Source: Deltaproteobacteria bacterium HGW-Deltaproteobacteria-8
Lineage (GTDB): Bacteria; Desulfobacterota; Desulfovibrionia; Desulfovibrionales; Desulfovibrionaceae
NCBI GenBank assembly: GCA_002840405.1
Contig: PHAR01000003.1
Location: 127,946-191,945 of the forward strand
DNA length: 64,000 nucleotides
Reading direction: 5' to 3'
Below are positions 1-8,037 of the stretch, one piece after another (the stretch's first letter is position 1; each line of letters begins with the position of its first letter). The notes beneath the pieces are model-generated. The model made no database searches. It saw only the letters and a program-made list of their open reading frames with translations, and was not told the origin of the DNA. The translations under genes were made by a program, and so were the position numbers.

Positions 1-1
1 G

Positions 2-1114
2 ACCATGTGCAACGCGGCCCGCTTCGAGGCCGCCCTGGGTCTGCCCCAGCGCGCGGGCGAGTCCGAGATCACCCAGGAATACATGGACCTGGCGCTCGCC
101 ATCCAGCAGATCACCGAGGAGGCCGTGCTGCGCATGGCCGAGACCGCCCGCGAGCTCACCGGCTCGAAGAACCTGGTCATGGCCGGGGGCGTGGCGCTGA
201 ACTGCGTGGCCAACGGCAAGCTGCTCCAGCGCGGCACCTTCGAGAACATCTGGATCCAGCCCGCAGCGGGCGACGCGGGCGGCGCGCTGGGCGCGGCCCT
301 GGCCGCCTGGCACATCGGCCTGGAACAGCCGCGCACGGCTCACGCCGCCGAGCCCGGCGGGGACATGATGCAGGGCGCGTATCTCGGCCCGGTCTTCTCC
401 ACCGGCGAGATCGAGCGCACCTGCCGCCGCTTCAATGCTCCCGCCAAAAAGTACGACGACTTCCAGGTCTTGTGCTCCGAGGTGGCCGGCATGCTCGCCA
501 CCGGCAAGGCCGTGGGCTGGTTCCAGGGCCGCATGGAGTACGGCCCGCGCGCGCTTGGCGGCCGCAGCATCCTGGGCGACCCGCGCGACCCGGCCATGCA
601 GAAGAAGCTGAACCTCAAGATCAAGTACCGCGAGGGCTTCCGGCCCTTCGCGCCCTCGGTGCTGGAAGAGCACGCCGCAGAGTGCTTCGACCTGGACCGG
701 CCTTCGCCGTACATGCTGCTCGTGGCCCCGGTGGCCGAGAGCCGCCGCAAGCCCCTGCCGCCAGACTACTGGACCCGGCCCATGTACGACCGCCTGTACG
801 TCGAACGCTCGGATTTGCCCGCCATCACCCACGTGGACTTCTCCGCGCGCATCCAGAGCGTCTCCAAGGCCACCAACCCGCGCTACTGGCAGCTCATCGA
901 CACCTTCCGGCGTGAGCAGAACTGCCCCGTGGTGGTCAACACGAGCTTCAACGTGCGCGGCGAACCCATCGTCTGCACCCCTGCCGACGCTTACGCCTGC
1001 TTCATGCGCACCGAAATGGACGCGCTGGTCCTGGGCGACTGGCTGCTCGTTAAGCAGGGACAGCCCGAATGGCGCGAAACCGGCGACTGGCGCACAAAAT
1101 TTGAGCTGGACTAG
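2..1114 (+). CDS. Carbamoyltransferase (NodU/CmcH family), 5'-truncated
   Basis: This is the C-terminal part of a carbamoyltransferase that moves a carbamoyl group from carbamoyl phosphate to a hydroxyl or amino group of a small molecule or glycan. The reading frame is open at the left edge, so the true start lies outside the window; about 370 residues remain, while full-length members are usually 550-620. The visible part holds the end of the Kae1/TsaD-like ATP-binding domain (glycine-rich MAGGVALNCVANG, then QPAAGDAGGALGAAL). After that comes the family's C-terminal domain, with GWFQGRMEYGPRALGGRSIL and a late VNTSFNVRGEPIV stretch, both characteristic. The substrate cannot be deduced because the upstream neighbours are missing. 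Palindromic repeats follow the stop codon and probably end transcription. Confidence 0.85.
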   Translation, partial: TMCNAARFEAALGLPQRAGESEITQEYMDLALAIQQITEEAVLRMAETARELTGSKNLVMAGGVALNCVANGKLLQRGTFENIWIQPAAGDAGGALGAALAAWHIGLEQPRTAHAAEPGGDMMQGAYLGPVFSTGEIERTCRRFNAPAKKYDDFQVLCSEVAGMLATGKAVGWFQGRMEYGPRALGGRSILGDPRDPAMQKKLNLKIKYREGFRPFAPSVLEEHAAECFDLDRPSPYMLLVAPVAESRRKPLPPDYWTRPMYDRLYVERSDLPAITHVDFSARIQSVSKATNPRYWQLIDTFRREQNCPVVVNTSFNVRGEPIVCTPADAYACFMRTEMDALVLGDWLLVKQGQPEWRETGDWRTKFELD

Positions 1115-1162
1115 CGAATAGCCTCCGGCGGCCAAAGGGCCTGAGGCCCTCTGGACTCCCCA
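1115..1162. repeat. Palindromic intergenic repeat, degenerate member
   Basis: The block starts with AATAGCCTCCGGCG, the same opening as the repeats at 41085 and 44607 (the latter read in reverse complement), and continues into a hairpin built on AAAGGGCCTGAGGCCCTCT. It looks like a third, diverged copy of that repeat family, sitting directly after a stop codon as the other two do. Confidence 0.55.
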
Positions 1163-1166
1163 TTTG

Positions 1167-1207
1167 GCTGCGGATTATGCGGCGGAAACCGCCGCATAAT
1201 CCGCAGC
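1167..1207. repeat. Perfect 19-bp hairpin plus neighbouring GC-rich palindromes
   Basis: Positions 1167-1185 are the exact reverse complement of 1189-1207, leaving a 3-nt AAA loop. No T-run follows, so this is not a classic terminator. Further short palindromes continue to about 1290 (around 1227-1249 and 1254-1270). Together they fill the gap between the carbamoyltransferase and cysS. Confidence 0.6.
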
Positions 1208-1335
1208 GAACAAATGAGGGGGACCGGGGGGAATCATTCCCCCCGGCGGGGTCCAGGGGCAGCGCCCCTGGGTGGCAGTGCGGGGGCGTCGCCCCTGGGC
1301 TGCGCAGCATGAACACAGAACACCTTGGAGTTTGA

Positions 1336-2713
1336 ATGCGTCTGTACAACACCCTGGGCCGGACCAAGCAGGACTTTGTCCCGCAGCGCGGCAACGATGT
1401 TTCCCTGTATGTCTGCGGCATCACAGCATATGATTTGTGCCATGTTGGCCATGCGCGCAGCGCCGTGGTCTTTGACGTGCTGGTGCGCTATCTGCGGCAC
1501 AAGGGCTACAACCTGACCTTTGTGCGCAACTTCACCGATGTGGACGACAAGATCATCAAGCGCGCCAACGAGGTGGGCGTCTCCTCCCAGGAGCTGGCGG
1601 AGAAGTACATCCAGGAGTTCTACGTGGACATGGACGCGCTGAACGTCCTGCGTGCCGACGTGGAGCCCAAGTGCACCGAGCACATCGCCGAAATGATCAC
1701 GCTCACGCAGCAGCTCATCGACAAGGACCACGCCTACGCGACCCTGTCGGGTGATGTGTACTTCAAGGTGCGCAGCTTCGAGGGCTACGGCAAGTTGTCG
1801 GGCCGCAACATCGAGGACTTGATGAGCGGCGCGCGGGTCGAACCCGGCGAGGAGAAGGCCGACCCTCTGGACTTCGCCCTGTGGAAGGCCGCCAAGCCCG
1901 GCGAGCCCTTCTGGGAAAGCCCCTGGGGCAAGGGCCGCCCGGGCTGGCACCTGGAGTGCAGCGCCATGAGCGAGAAGTACATGCCCCTGCCGCTGGACAT
2001 CCATGGCGGCGGCCAGGACCTCTCCTTCCCGCACCACGAGAACGAGATCGCCCAGAGCGAGGCCGCCACGGGGAAAGAGTTCGCGCGACATTCTGGCCAA
2101 GTTTCTGCCCGAGACCCTGCGCTATTTCCTGCTCTCCATGCACTACCGCAGCCCGCTGGACTTCTCCTTCGACGCGCTGGAGGAGGCCGAGAAGGGCGTG
2201 CGCCGCATTTACACGGCGCTTGCGCAGGCGCGGGAGGCCACAGCCGGGACCAAGTGGTCCAAGAGCCCGCTGCCGCAGGAGCTGCTGGATGAGCTCTCCG
2301 GCTACGAGCAGGGCTTCGAGGCCGCCCTGGAGGACGACCTGAACACGGCCGGGGCGCTGGGCCACCTGTTCGGCATGGTGCGCCTGGCCGGGCGTATCCT
2401 GGAGGACAAGACACTGCGCAAGGCCGAGGCCGGGCGTGACGCGCTTTCCCGCGTGCTTGCAGCTGTGGACAAGTGGTCCGGGGTGCTGGGCGTTTTCGGC
2501 CGCGAGCCCGCCGAGCTTTTGTCCGAGCTCAAGACCTGCCGGGCGGCGCGCAAGGGCATCGATGCCGTTGCCGTGGAGGCGCTGCTCACAAAGCGCCTGG
2601 AGGCGCGGGCGGCCAAGGACTTCGCCGCGTCCGACGCCATCCGGGGCGAGCTGGCGGCCCTGCAGGTGGAGGTCAAGGACACGCCCGCGGGCCAGGCCTG
2701 GGACGTGCTCTAG
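1336..2713 (+). pseudogene. cysS: Cysteinyl-tRNA synthetase, internally deleted and frameshifted
   Basis: CysRS charges tRNA-Cys with cysteine. The first frame (from 1336) carries the class I HIGH-type motif ([12 protein letters not shown]) and the zinc-site elements: CGIT near the start, ECSAM, and [12 protein letters not shown]. It stays recognisable to GKEFAR near 2085. The family sequence resumes in a different frame at about 2086 with [23 protein letters not shown] and continues to the stop at 2713. Between GKEFAR and RDILAKF the family normally has about 25 residues, including the catalytic KMSKS loop; these are absent. The frame change means the missing length is 2 modulo 3, and about 80 bp fits both the alignment and the usual 460-490 residue length. 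The junction lies in a CGCG run. As read, no functional enzyme can be made. Since CysRS is normally essential, the gap is either an assembly error or the gene is dead and another copy exists elsewhere. Confidence 0.85.
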
Positions 2714-2814
2714 AGACCAGGAAACTACGCAAATTGTACCGTCCCCTTTCCTTTCCCGGGAAGGGAGGGTATGGAATGAGCCAGACATCCTGCATCCTTT
2801 TACGGAGGTCAGCC

Positions 2815-3333
2815 ATGCTCGAACGTCCTGATGCCGTCACCATGCGCGGCAATCCCCTCACTCTGCTCGGCCCTGAACTGAAGGTGGGCGATCACGCCCC
2901 GGACTTTTCCCTGGTCACCAACGACATGGAGCCGGTCACTCTGGCCGACTATCGCGGCATGGCCCTGGCCCTGGTCAGCGTGCCCTCGCTTGACACCCCG
3001 GTCTGCGCGATTGAGACCCGCCGCTTCAACGCCGAGGGCGCCAAGCTCAGCGCCGACGTGCGCATCCTGACAATCAGCATGGACCTGCCTTTTGCCCAGA
3101 AGCGCTGGTGCGGGGCCATGGGCATCGACAAGGTGGTGACCCTCTCTGACCACCGCGAGGCCTCCTTTGGCCTGAACTACGGCGTGCTCATCAAGGAGTT
3201 GCGCCTGCTGGCCCGGGCCGTGTTCGTGGTCGACCGCGCTGGCATCCTGACCCATGTGGAGCTGGTGCGCGAGATCGCCGACGAACCCCACTACGCTGGC
3301 GTCTTGAGCGCCCTGACGAGAGCGGCCGGGTAG
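2815..3333 (+). CDS. tpx: Thiol peroxidase (Tpx-type peroxiredoxin)
   Basis: Atypical 2-Cys peroxiredoxin of 172 residues that reduces hydrogen peroxide and alkyl hydroperoxides with thioredoxin as electron donor. The peroxidatic cysteine sits in VPSLDTPVCAIETRRF, the Tpx signature, and the resolving cysteine in QKRWCGAMG about 35 residues later, the spacing expected for Tpx. An early APDFSLV segment is typical of the thioredoxin fold. The ATG at 2815 is preceded by GGAGG at 2804-2808; the frame is open further upstream but carries no family sequence there. It probably protects a sulfate reducer from oxidative stress. The receiver gene 18 bases downstream could be co-transcribed. Confidence 0.92.
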   Translation: MLERPDAVTMRGNPLTLLGPELKVGDHAPDFSLVTNDMEPVTLADYRGMALALVSVPSLDTPVCAIETRRFNAEGAKLSADVRILTISMDLPFAQKRWCGAMGIDKVVTLSDHREASFGLNYGVLIKELRLLARAVFVVDRAGILTHVELVREIADEPHYAGVLSALTRAAG

Positions 3334-3351
3334 GCGCTGGAGCGTTGGGCC

Positions 3352-3753
3352 ATGCGCATCCTCATCGTTGACGACGACCGCCCCACGCGCCTGTGCCTGA
3401 GCAAGATGCTGGGGCCTTTGGGCGAGGTCGCGGCCGTGGGAAGCGGGCAGGAGGCCCTGGACGTCTTTGGCGACGCCCTGACCAAGGGCAGTCCCTTTGA
3501 ACTCATCTGCCTGGACATCATCATGCCCGGCCTGGACGGCCAGGCCACGCTCCAGGCCATGCGCGACCTGGAAGCCCGGCACGGCGTGGCCCCCGGCAAG
3601 GAGACCAAGGTCATGATGGTCACCTGTTGCGGCGACGCAGGAAACGTGTGCCGGGCCTTTTTCAAGGGCCAGGCCGACGGCTACGTCACCAAGCCCATGC
3701 GCCAGGCCGAGCTCATCAAGACCCTGAGCCAGATGGGGTTCACAATCGAGTAG
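3352..3753 (+). CDS. Single-domain response regulator (CheY-like)
   Basis: A 133-residue stand-alone receiver domain. It opens with MRILIVDDD (acidic pocket), has the phospho-acceptor Asp in ELICLDIIMPGLDG (about residue 60), a Thr in MMVTCC and the conserved Lys in GYVTKPM. No output domain is attached, so it must act by protein-protein contact, like CheY or Spo0F. A second protein of the same build lies at 31964-32377; the two share the MRILIV opening, overall length and a long insert before the switch Thr/Ser. It follows tpx closely and faces the chemoreceptor gene across a shared terminator, but the partner kinase is not evident. Confidence 0.85.
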   Translation: MRILIVDDDRPTRLCLSKMLGPLGEVAAVGSGQEALDVFGDALTKGSPFELICLDIIMPGLDGQATLQAMRDLEARHGVAPGKETKVMMVTCCGDAGNVCRAFFKGQADGYVTKPMRQAELIKTLSQMGFTIE

Positions 3754-3799
3754 CGGGGCAGGGCCTACGCCTTGGCGCGCGGGCCACGAGGCAAAGGAG

Positions 3800-3835
3800 A
3801 AGGCCGGATGCATGCGCACCCGGCCTTTCCGTTTT
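3800..3835. terminator. Intrinsic terminator between convergent genes
   Basis: AAGGCCGG (3800-3807) pairs with CCGGCCTT (3820-3827) and a T-rich stretch follows on the plus strand. It lies between the receiver gene (+) and the chemoreceptor gene (-). Confidence 0.6.
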
Positions 3836-3854
3836 CACTGCCCCAGGTTCTGGG

Positions 3855-5879
3855 TTAGCTTGCGCTCTTCATCTCCCCGATGAGCCTGCGCAGGGTCTGG
3901 GCCTGGCTGGCCAGCTCGCCCACGGCCTGGGCCGACTGGTTCATGGCGTCGGCCGTCTCGCTGGAGATGCGGCTGATGTCCTCGATGCTTTGGTTGATCT
4001 CCTCGCTGGCGGCGGTCTGCTCCACGCTGGCGGTGGCGATGGAGCGCACCTGGTCTGTGGAGACCTCCACCAGGTGGACGATCTCCTGAAGGGCCTCGCC
4101 GCTCTTGTTCGCCAGGTCCGTTGCCTGCTCGACGGTGACCACGGCGCGTTCCACGTTCTCCAGGTTCTTCCTGGTGCCGAGCTGGATGCCGCTGATGGCG
4201 TCGCCCACTTCCTTGGTGGCGGTCTGGGTCTTCTCGGCCAGCTTGCGCACCTCGTCGGCCACAACGGCGAAGCCGCGCCCGGCGTCGCCCGCGCGCGCAG
4301 CCTCGATGGCGGCATTCAGCGCCAGCAGGTTGGTCTGGTCCGCGATGTCGGAGATGACCTCCATGATCTGCCCGATGCCCTCGGCCTGCTTGCCGAGCAC
4401 GCCCATGTCCGTTTTCATGGTCAGGGACACATCCTGGATGGTCTTGATGCCGCCGACCACCTGGGCCACCACCTTGGCGCCCTCCAGGGCCTTGGCTCGC
4501 GCGTTGCCGGACGAATCCGCAGCCTGGGAGGCATTTCGCGCGACCTCCAGGACGGTGGCGTTCATCTCCTCCATGGCCGCTGCGGTCTCGGCCACGCGCT
4601 GGGACTGCACCTCGGTGCCGCGGCTGGACTGCTCCACCTGGGCCGAGAGCTCCTCGCTGGCGGAGCTGATGATCTCCACGACATGTTCCAGCTGCGTGGC
4701 GGCCTGCATCATGCCTTCGGCCTTGGCGCGCTCGGCCTGGGCCTTGGCTGCGTTCGCTTCGTCCGTGGCGATGCCCGCCAGCCGCGCCTGCTCGGCGGCC
4801 TCGACGCTCTTCTGGTCGGCCTCATGGATCTTGCCGTTGAGGCTGACCACCATGCTGCGCAGGGCATCGGCCACGACGCCGATCTCGTCCGAGCGCTTCA
4901 CTTGCAGTACTGCGGCCAGATCGCCATCGGCCACCGTGCGTGCGAAATTCGCGGTTTGTAGCAGGGGGGTTGCCAGGGTCCGCCCGAACAGCAGGCCAAG
5001 GGCACCCATCACCAGGGCGATGACCACTGCCGCCACCAGTATCCCATTGGTCATGCTGCTCAGCGCCCTTTCAATAATGGAGCGGTCCTTGCCGATGAAG
5101 AACATGCCCTGAATTTTGCCTGTCCCATCTTTCAGGGGCCAGTAGGCGGTTTCGTAATTCTTGCCCAAGATAGTATTCTGGGAGAGGAAAATCTCTCCTT
5201 TTTGCAGCACGGTCTCCAGCACCTTTGGGTTGTCCATCTTGGTGCCCACAACGCGCTTGCCATCCTTCAAGATGGTGGTGGAGGCACGTGTATCACCATC
5301 GAATATCGTTGTTTCCAGCCCCGTTAAGGTTTTGATCCGGTCCACGAAGTCATCGCCGGAAAGCGCCGTGCCCATGGCCACTACGCCGACGACTGCACCG
5401 TTCCGTTTGATGGGCTGTGCGCTCAGCATGGCCACCTTGATGACCATGCCGCGCTCAATGGAGGCGTTGCCCCTGCCCTTCAAGGCCTCGGCAACGGAGT
5501 ACCGGTCGGCTGCGCTGTCGCCGGCCTTGTCGGAATGGCCACGGGCGAGGATGATGCCCTTGGCGTCGGTGATGAAGGCCGTGTCGGCGTGTATGTCAGC
5601 CAATTGTTCCTTCAGAATGCTCTGCAGGGTGTAGATGTCCCCAGTCAGCAGGCCCTGGGCCAACAGCGGATTGTGTGACACCGAGCTTGCGGCCCGCAGC
5701 ATGTTCTGTTGCTGGGAGGCTATCTCCTGCACAACGACATTCTGCAAGAGGCTGATGCCGCCCTTGGCCTCGGCATTGAAACCGTAACGGGTAAAGTGAT
5801 TGGAGACAAGGAATAGTGCAATGCTTGTGAGAAGCACGGAAAGCATTATGGCACCAGCAACTTTCGTAAAGATGTTCAT
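3855..5879 (-). CDS. Methyl-accepting chemotaxis protein with periplasmic Cache-type sensor
   Basis: Transmembrane chemoreceptor of about 674 residues. A first membrane helix (residues about 8-28) is followed by a roughly 250-residue periplasmic region that resembles a single-Cache fold (segments [15 protein letters not shown] and [18 protein letters not shown]). A second helix at about 280-300 leads to a HAMP domain ([19 protein letters not shown]) and the long helical signalling domain, whose hairpin tip reads [21 protein letters not shown], the region that contacts CheA and CheW. The C-terminus (GEMKSAS) lacks the pentapeptide used to tether CheR/CheB. The ATG at 5879 is preceded by AAGGAG at longish spacing; a TTG two codons upstream is better spaced and could be the start. 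Ligand unknown. Confidence 0.9.
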   Translation of the reverse strand: MNIFTKVAGAIMLSVLLTSIALFLVSNHFTRYGFNAEAKGGISLLQNVVVQEIASQQQNMLRAASSVSHNPLLAQGLLTGDIYTLQSILKEQLADIHADTAFITDAKGIILARGHSDKAGDSAADRYSVAEALKGRGNASIERGMVIKVAMLSAQPIKRNGAVVGVVAMGTALSGDDFVDRIKTLTGLETTIFDGDTRASTTILKDGKRVVGTKMDNPKVLETVLQKGEIFLSQNTILGKNYETAYWPLKDGTGKIQGMFFIGKDRSIIERALSSMTNGILVAAVVIALVMGALGLLFGRTLATPLLQTANFARTVADGDLAAVLQVKRSDEIGVVADALRSMVVSLNGKIHEADQKSVEAAEQARLAGIATDEANAAKAQAERAKAEGMMQAATQLEHVVEIISSASEELSAQVEQSSRGTEVQSQRVAETAAAMEEMNATVLEVARNASQAADSSGNARAKALEGAKVVAQVVGGIKTIQDVSLTMKTDMGVLGKQAEGIGQIMEVISDIADQTNLLALNAAIEAARAGDAGRGFAVVADEVRKLAEKTQTATKEVGDAISGIQLGTRKNLENVERAVVTVEQATDLANKSGEALQEIVHLVEVSTDQVRSIATASVEQTAASEEINQSIEDISRISSETADAMNQSAQAVGELASQAQTLRRLIGEMKSAS

Positions 5880-6181
5880 CTTCAATGCGATGCTCCTTTG
5901 TGAAATACCTTGGACAAAGAATAAGCGTTGCCTTTTCCACCTATATTTATTCGCCTGGCACGTAGTATTATAAGGTATGGCTATACACGGTGATCCAAAA
6001 AATTTAAAAAAAGGCTAGTTTAAATTTTAATCTGAAACAATTCTGGAAGTCAACACATGGTGCTGTTCCGAGCAAATGCTGTCTTAAGTGTCTTGGAGTC
6101 CGTACAGATGCTTCACCGTACAGGCCATGTATCAAGTGGGTTGGTCCAAGGTAAATCTGCTACGATGATTTGTAAGGCAGG
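5880..6181 (-). promoter_or_regulatory. AT-rich intergenic region with candidate promoter for the chemoreceptor gene
   Basis: This gap is clearly poorer in G+C than its surroundings. On the minus strand a perfect TATAAT (5967-5972 on the plus strand) lies about 90 bases before the chemoreceptor start, although no good -35 box is spaced correctly. A long A/T run lies at 5998-6015. I see no gene here. Confidence 0.4.
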
Positions 6182-6222
6182 CCAAAAAGGGCCGGATGCA
6201 TCACGCATCCGGCCCTTTTTGG
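6182..6222 (-). terminator. Strong intrinsic terminator of serB
   Basis: Positions 6182-6199 and 6205-6222 are perfect reverse complements (18-bp stem, 5-nt loop). The stem ends in a T-run on either strand. It lies just past the serB stop codon. Confidence 0.8.
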
Positions 6223-6243
6223 AGAAAAGCGGACGAGAGGGGC

Positions 6244-7458
6244 CTAGCCCAGGGTCTCGCGCTCGCGGAAGCCGATGAGATAGAGGATGGCGTCCAGCCC
6301 CAGGGTGGAGATGCTCTGGCGCGCGCCAGCCTTGACCTTGGGCTTGGCGTGGAAGGCGATGCCAAGGCCCGCGATGCCCAGCATGGGCAGGTCGTTGGCC
6401 CCGTCGCCCACGGCGATGACCTGCTGCAGGTCGATGCCCTCCTTGTCCGCCAGGCGGCGTAGCAGCTCGGCCTTGCGCGCGCCGTCGACGATGGGCCCGG
6501 TGACGCGGCCCGTGAGCCGCCCTTCCTTGACCTCCAGCTTGTTGGCGAAGACGTAGTCGATGCCCAGGCGCTGCTTCAGGCGCTCCCCGAAATAGGTGAA
6601 CCCGCCGGAGATGATGGCGATCTTGAAGCCCAGGCGCTTCAGGTTGCTGATGAGCCGCTCCGCGCCCTCGGTGAGGGGCAGGGTGGCCGCCACCTCCTCC
6701 AGCACCTTGGCGTCCAGGCCCTTCAAAAGGGACAGGCGGCGGCGCAGGCTCTCCTTGAAGTCGTACTCGCCGCGCATGGCCCCGGCCGTGATGGCCGAGA
6801 CCTCGTCGCCCACGCCGAAACGCTTGGCCAACTCGTCGATGACCTCCACCTGGATCAGCGTGGAGTCCATGTCAAAGGCCACCAGCCTGCGGTTGCGGCG
6901 GAACACGTTGTCCTCCTGCAGGGCGATGTCCACGCCCATCTCCGAGGAGATGTCCATGAACTCGCGGCGGATGGCCGCCCAGTCCGTGGTGCTGCCGCGC
7001 ACGGAGAACTCCACGCAGGCCGGGCGCACTGGACCGGCCTCGATCAGGGATACGCGGCCGGACAGGCGGTTGATGATGTCGATGTTGAGGCCGTGCCTGG
7101 CCAGGGTGTCGGCCACGCGCGAGAGCTGCGCCGCCTCCAGGCTGCGCGCCAGCAGGGTGACCATGTGCCGGGGCTTGCCCTGCACGCCGACCCAGGTCTC
7201 GTACTCCGCCGGGCTGACGGGCGTGAGCTTGAGCGCGATGCCCGACTCGTGCGCCTTGAACAAGAGGTCCTTCAGCACCGGCGCGCTATGGGTTCCGCCC
7301 GGCAGGGCCACGAGCATGCCCAGGGTCAGGTGGTCGTGGATGACCACCTGGCCGATGTCCAGGATGTCCACGCCGCAGGCGGCCAGGACTCCGGTGAGGA
7401 TCGAGGTGATGCCGGGGCGGTCCTCGCCGGTGGCGTGGATGAGGATGATTTCGCGCAT
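6244..7458 (-). CDS. serB: Phosphoserine phosphatase with N-terminal ACT domains
   Basis: Catalyses the last step of serine synthesis, hydrolysis of O-phospho-L-serine. The 404-residue protein begins with two ACT-like regulatory modules (EDRPGITSILTGVLAACG near the start; a second segment from about residue 95 with MVTLLARSLEAAQ), which in related enzymes bind amino acids for feedback control. The HAD catalytic domain follows: motif I DMDSTLI with the nucleophilic Asp, motif II IISGGFTYF, and motif III GDGANDLPML. I place the start at the ATG 7456-7458 because MREIILIHATGEDRPG matches the family N-terminus; the open frame extends 15 codons further without family sequence. A strong terminator follows the stop. 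Confidence 0.93.
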   Translation of the reverse strand: MREIILIHATGEDRPGITSILTGVLAACGVDILDIGQVVIHDHLTLGMLVALPGGTHSAPVLKDLLFKAHESGIALKLTPVSPAEYETWVGVQGKPRHMVTLLARSLEAAQLSRVADTLARHGLNIDIINRLSGRVSLIEAGPVRPACVEFSVRGSTTDWAAIRREFMDISSEMGVDIALQEDNVFRRNRRLVAFDMDSTLIQVEVIDELAKRFGVGDEVSAITAGAMRGEYDFKESLRRRLSLLKGLDAKVLEEVAATLPLTEGAERLISNLKRLGFKIAIISGGFTYFGERLKQRLGIDYVFANKLEVKEGRLTGRVTGPIVDGARKAELLRRLADKEGIDLQQVIAVGDGANDLPMLGIAGLGIAFHAKPKVKAGARQSISTLGLDAILYLIGFRERETLG

Positions 7459-7605
7459 GGTCGTACAAGCCCCCTGGACAAGCAAAGTGCGCGAGTCTCG
7501 CACAAAACCTGCCGGGCCTCAAGGCCGGGCCTTCAGTCCCCGGTCGGCGCCGCCGGGGTGGCGGGAGGGTTTTGGGAAACTGTCGCGGGGAAGGGAATTT
7601 GTGCA

Positions 7606-7634
7606 TTGACAAAATATAGCCGAACGACTACTAT
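7606..7634 (+). promoter_or_regulatory. Sigma-70-type promoter for the small Cys-rich gene
   Basis: TTGACA (7606-7611), a 17-base spacer and TACTAT (7629-7634) lie about 50 bases before the ATG at 7683. This is one of the best consensus promoters in the window. Confidence 0.7.
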
Positions 7635-7682
7635 TTGCTCACAACGTTGGCGTCTGGCTCAAGGCCGCCACAAGGAGGACAA

Positions 7683-7934
7683 ATGCGCAAGAACGGCGAT
7701 GTGCGCTGCGGCGACTGCGAACACTTTTGCGACGAGGGCTGCGAGCAGGCGGCAGAGGCCCTGGTCCTGGACGGCTGGCCGCGCCTCTGCGCCTGCCCGG
7801 AGGACTCCGCCGACGCCTCGCGCTGCCCGGAATTCTCGGCAAGCTCGGGCTACGCCCAGGCCCTGGACGAGGAGGGCAGCGCAGCCACGGCCTTTGCCCG
7901 AATCTCGGCCCTCAAGCACTACCAGTCCTGGTAG
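7683..7934 (+). CDS. Small cysteine-rich protein of unknown function
   Basis: An 83-residue acidic protein with seven cysteines in its first 48 residues: CGDCEHFCDEGCEQ, then CACPED and CPEF. The paired CxxC-like spacing suggests metal binding (zinc or an iron-sulfur cluster), but no family is recognised. There is no signal peptide or membrane segment. The start is well supported by AAGGAGG seven bases upstream of the ATG and by the consensus promoter at 7606-7634. It stands alone between serB (-) and the large PAS kinase (-), so context gives no function. Confidence 0.7.
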   Translation: MRKNGDVRCGDCEHFCDEGCEQAAEALVLDGWPRLCACPEDSADASRCPEFSASSGYAQALDEEGSAATAFARISALKHYQSW

Positions 7935-8037
7935 CCCCGGCCCTCGCCGGCCTCCGGCAACAGCCTGAAGACGCCCTGCGGCGGCCACGGCGCGCCCCGG
8001 ACAAGCGTCGGGCTGCACCCTTCCAGTCAGATATTTG

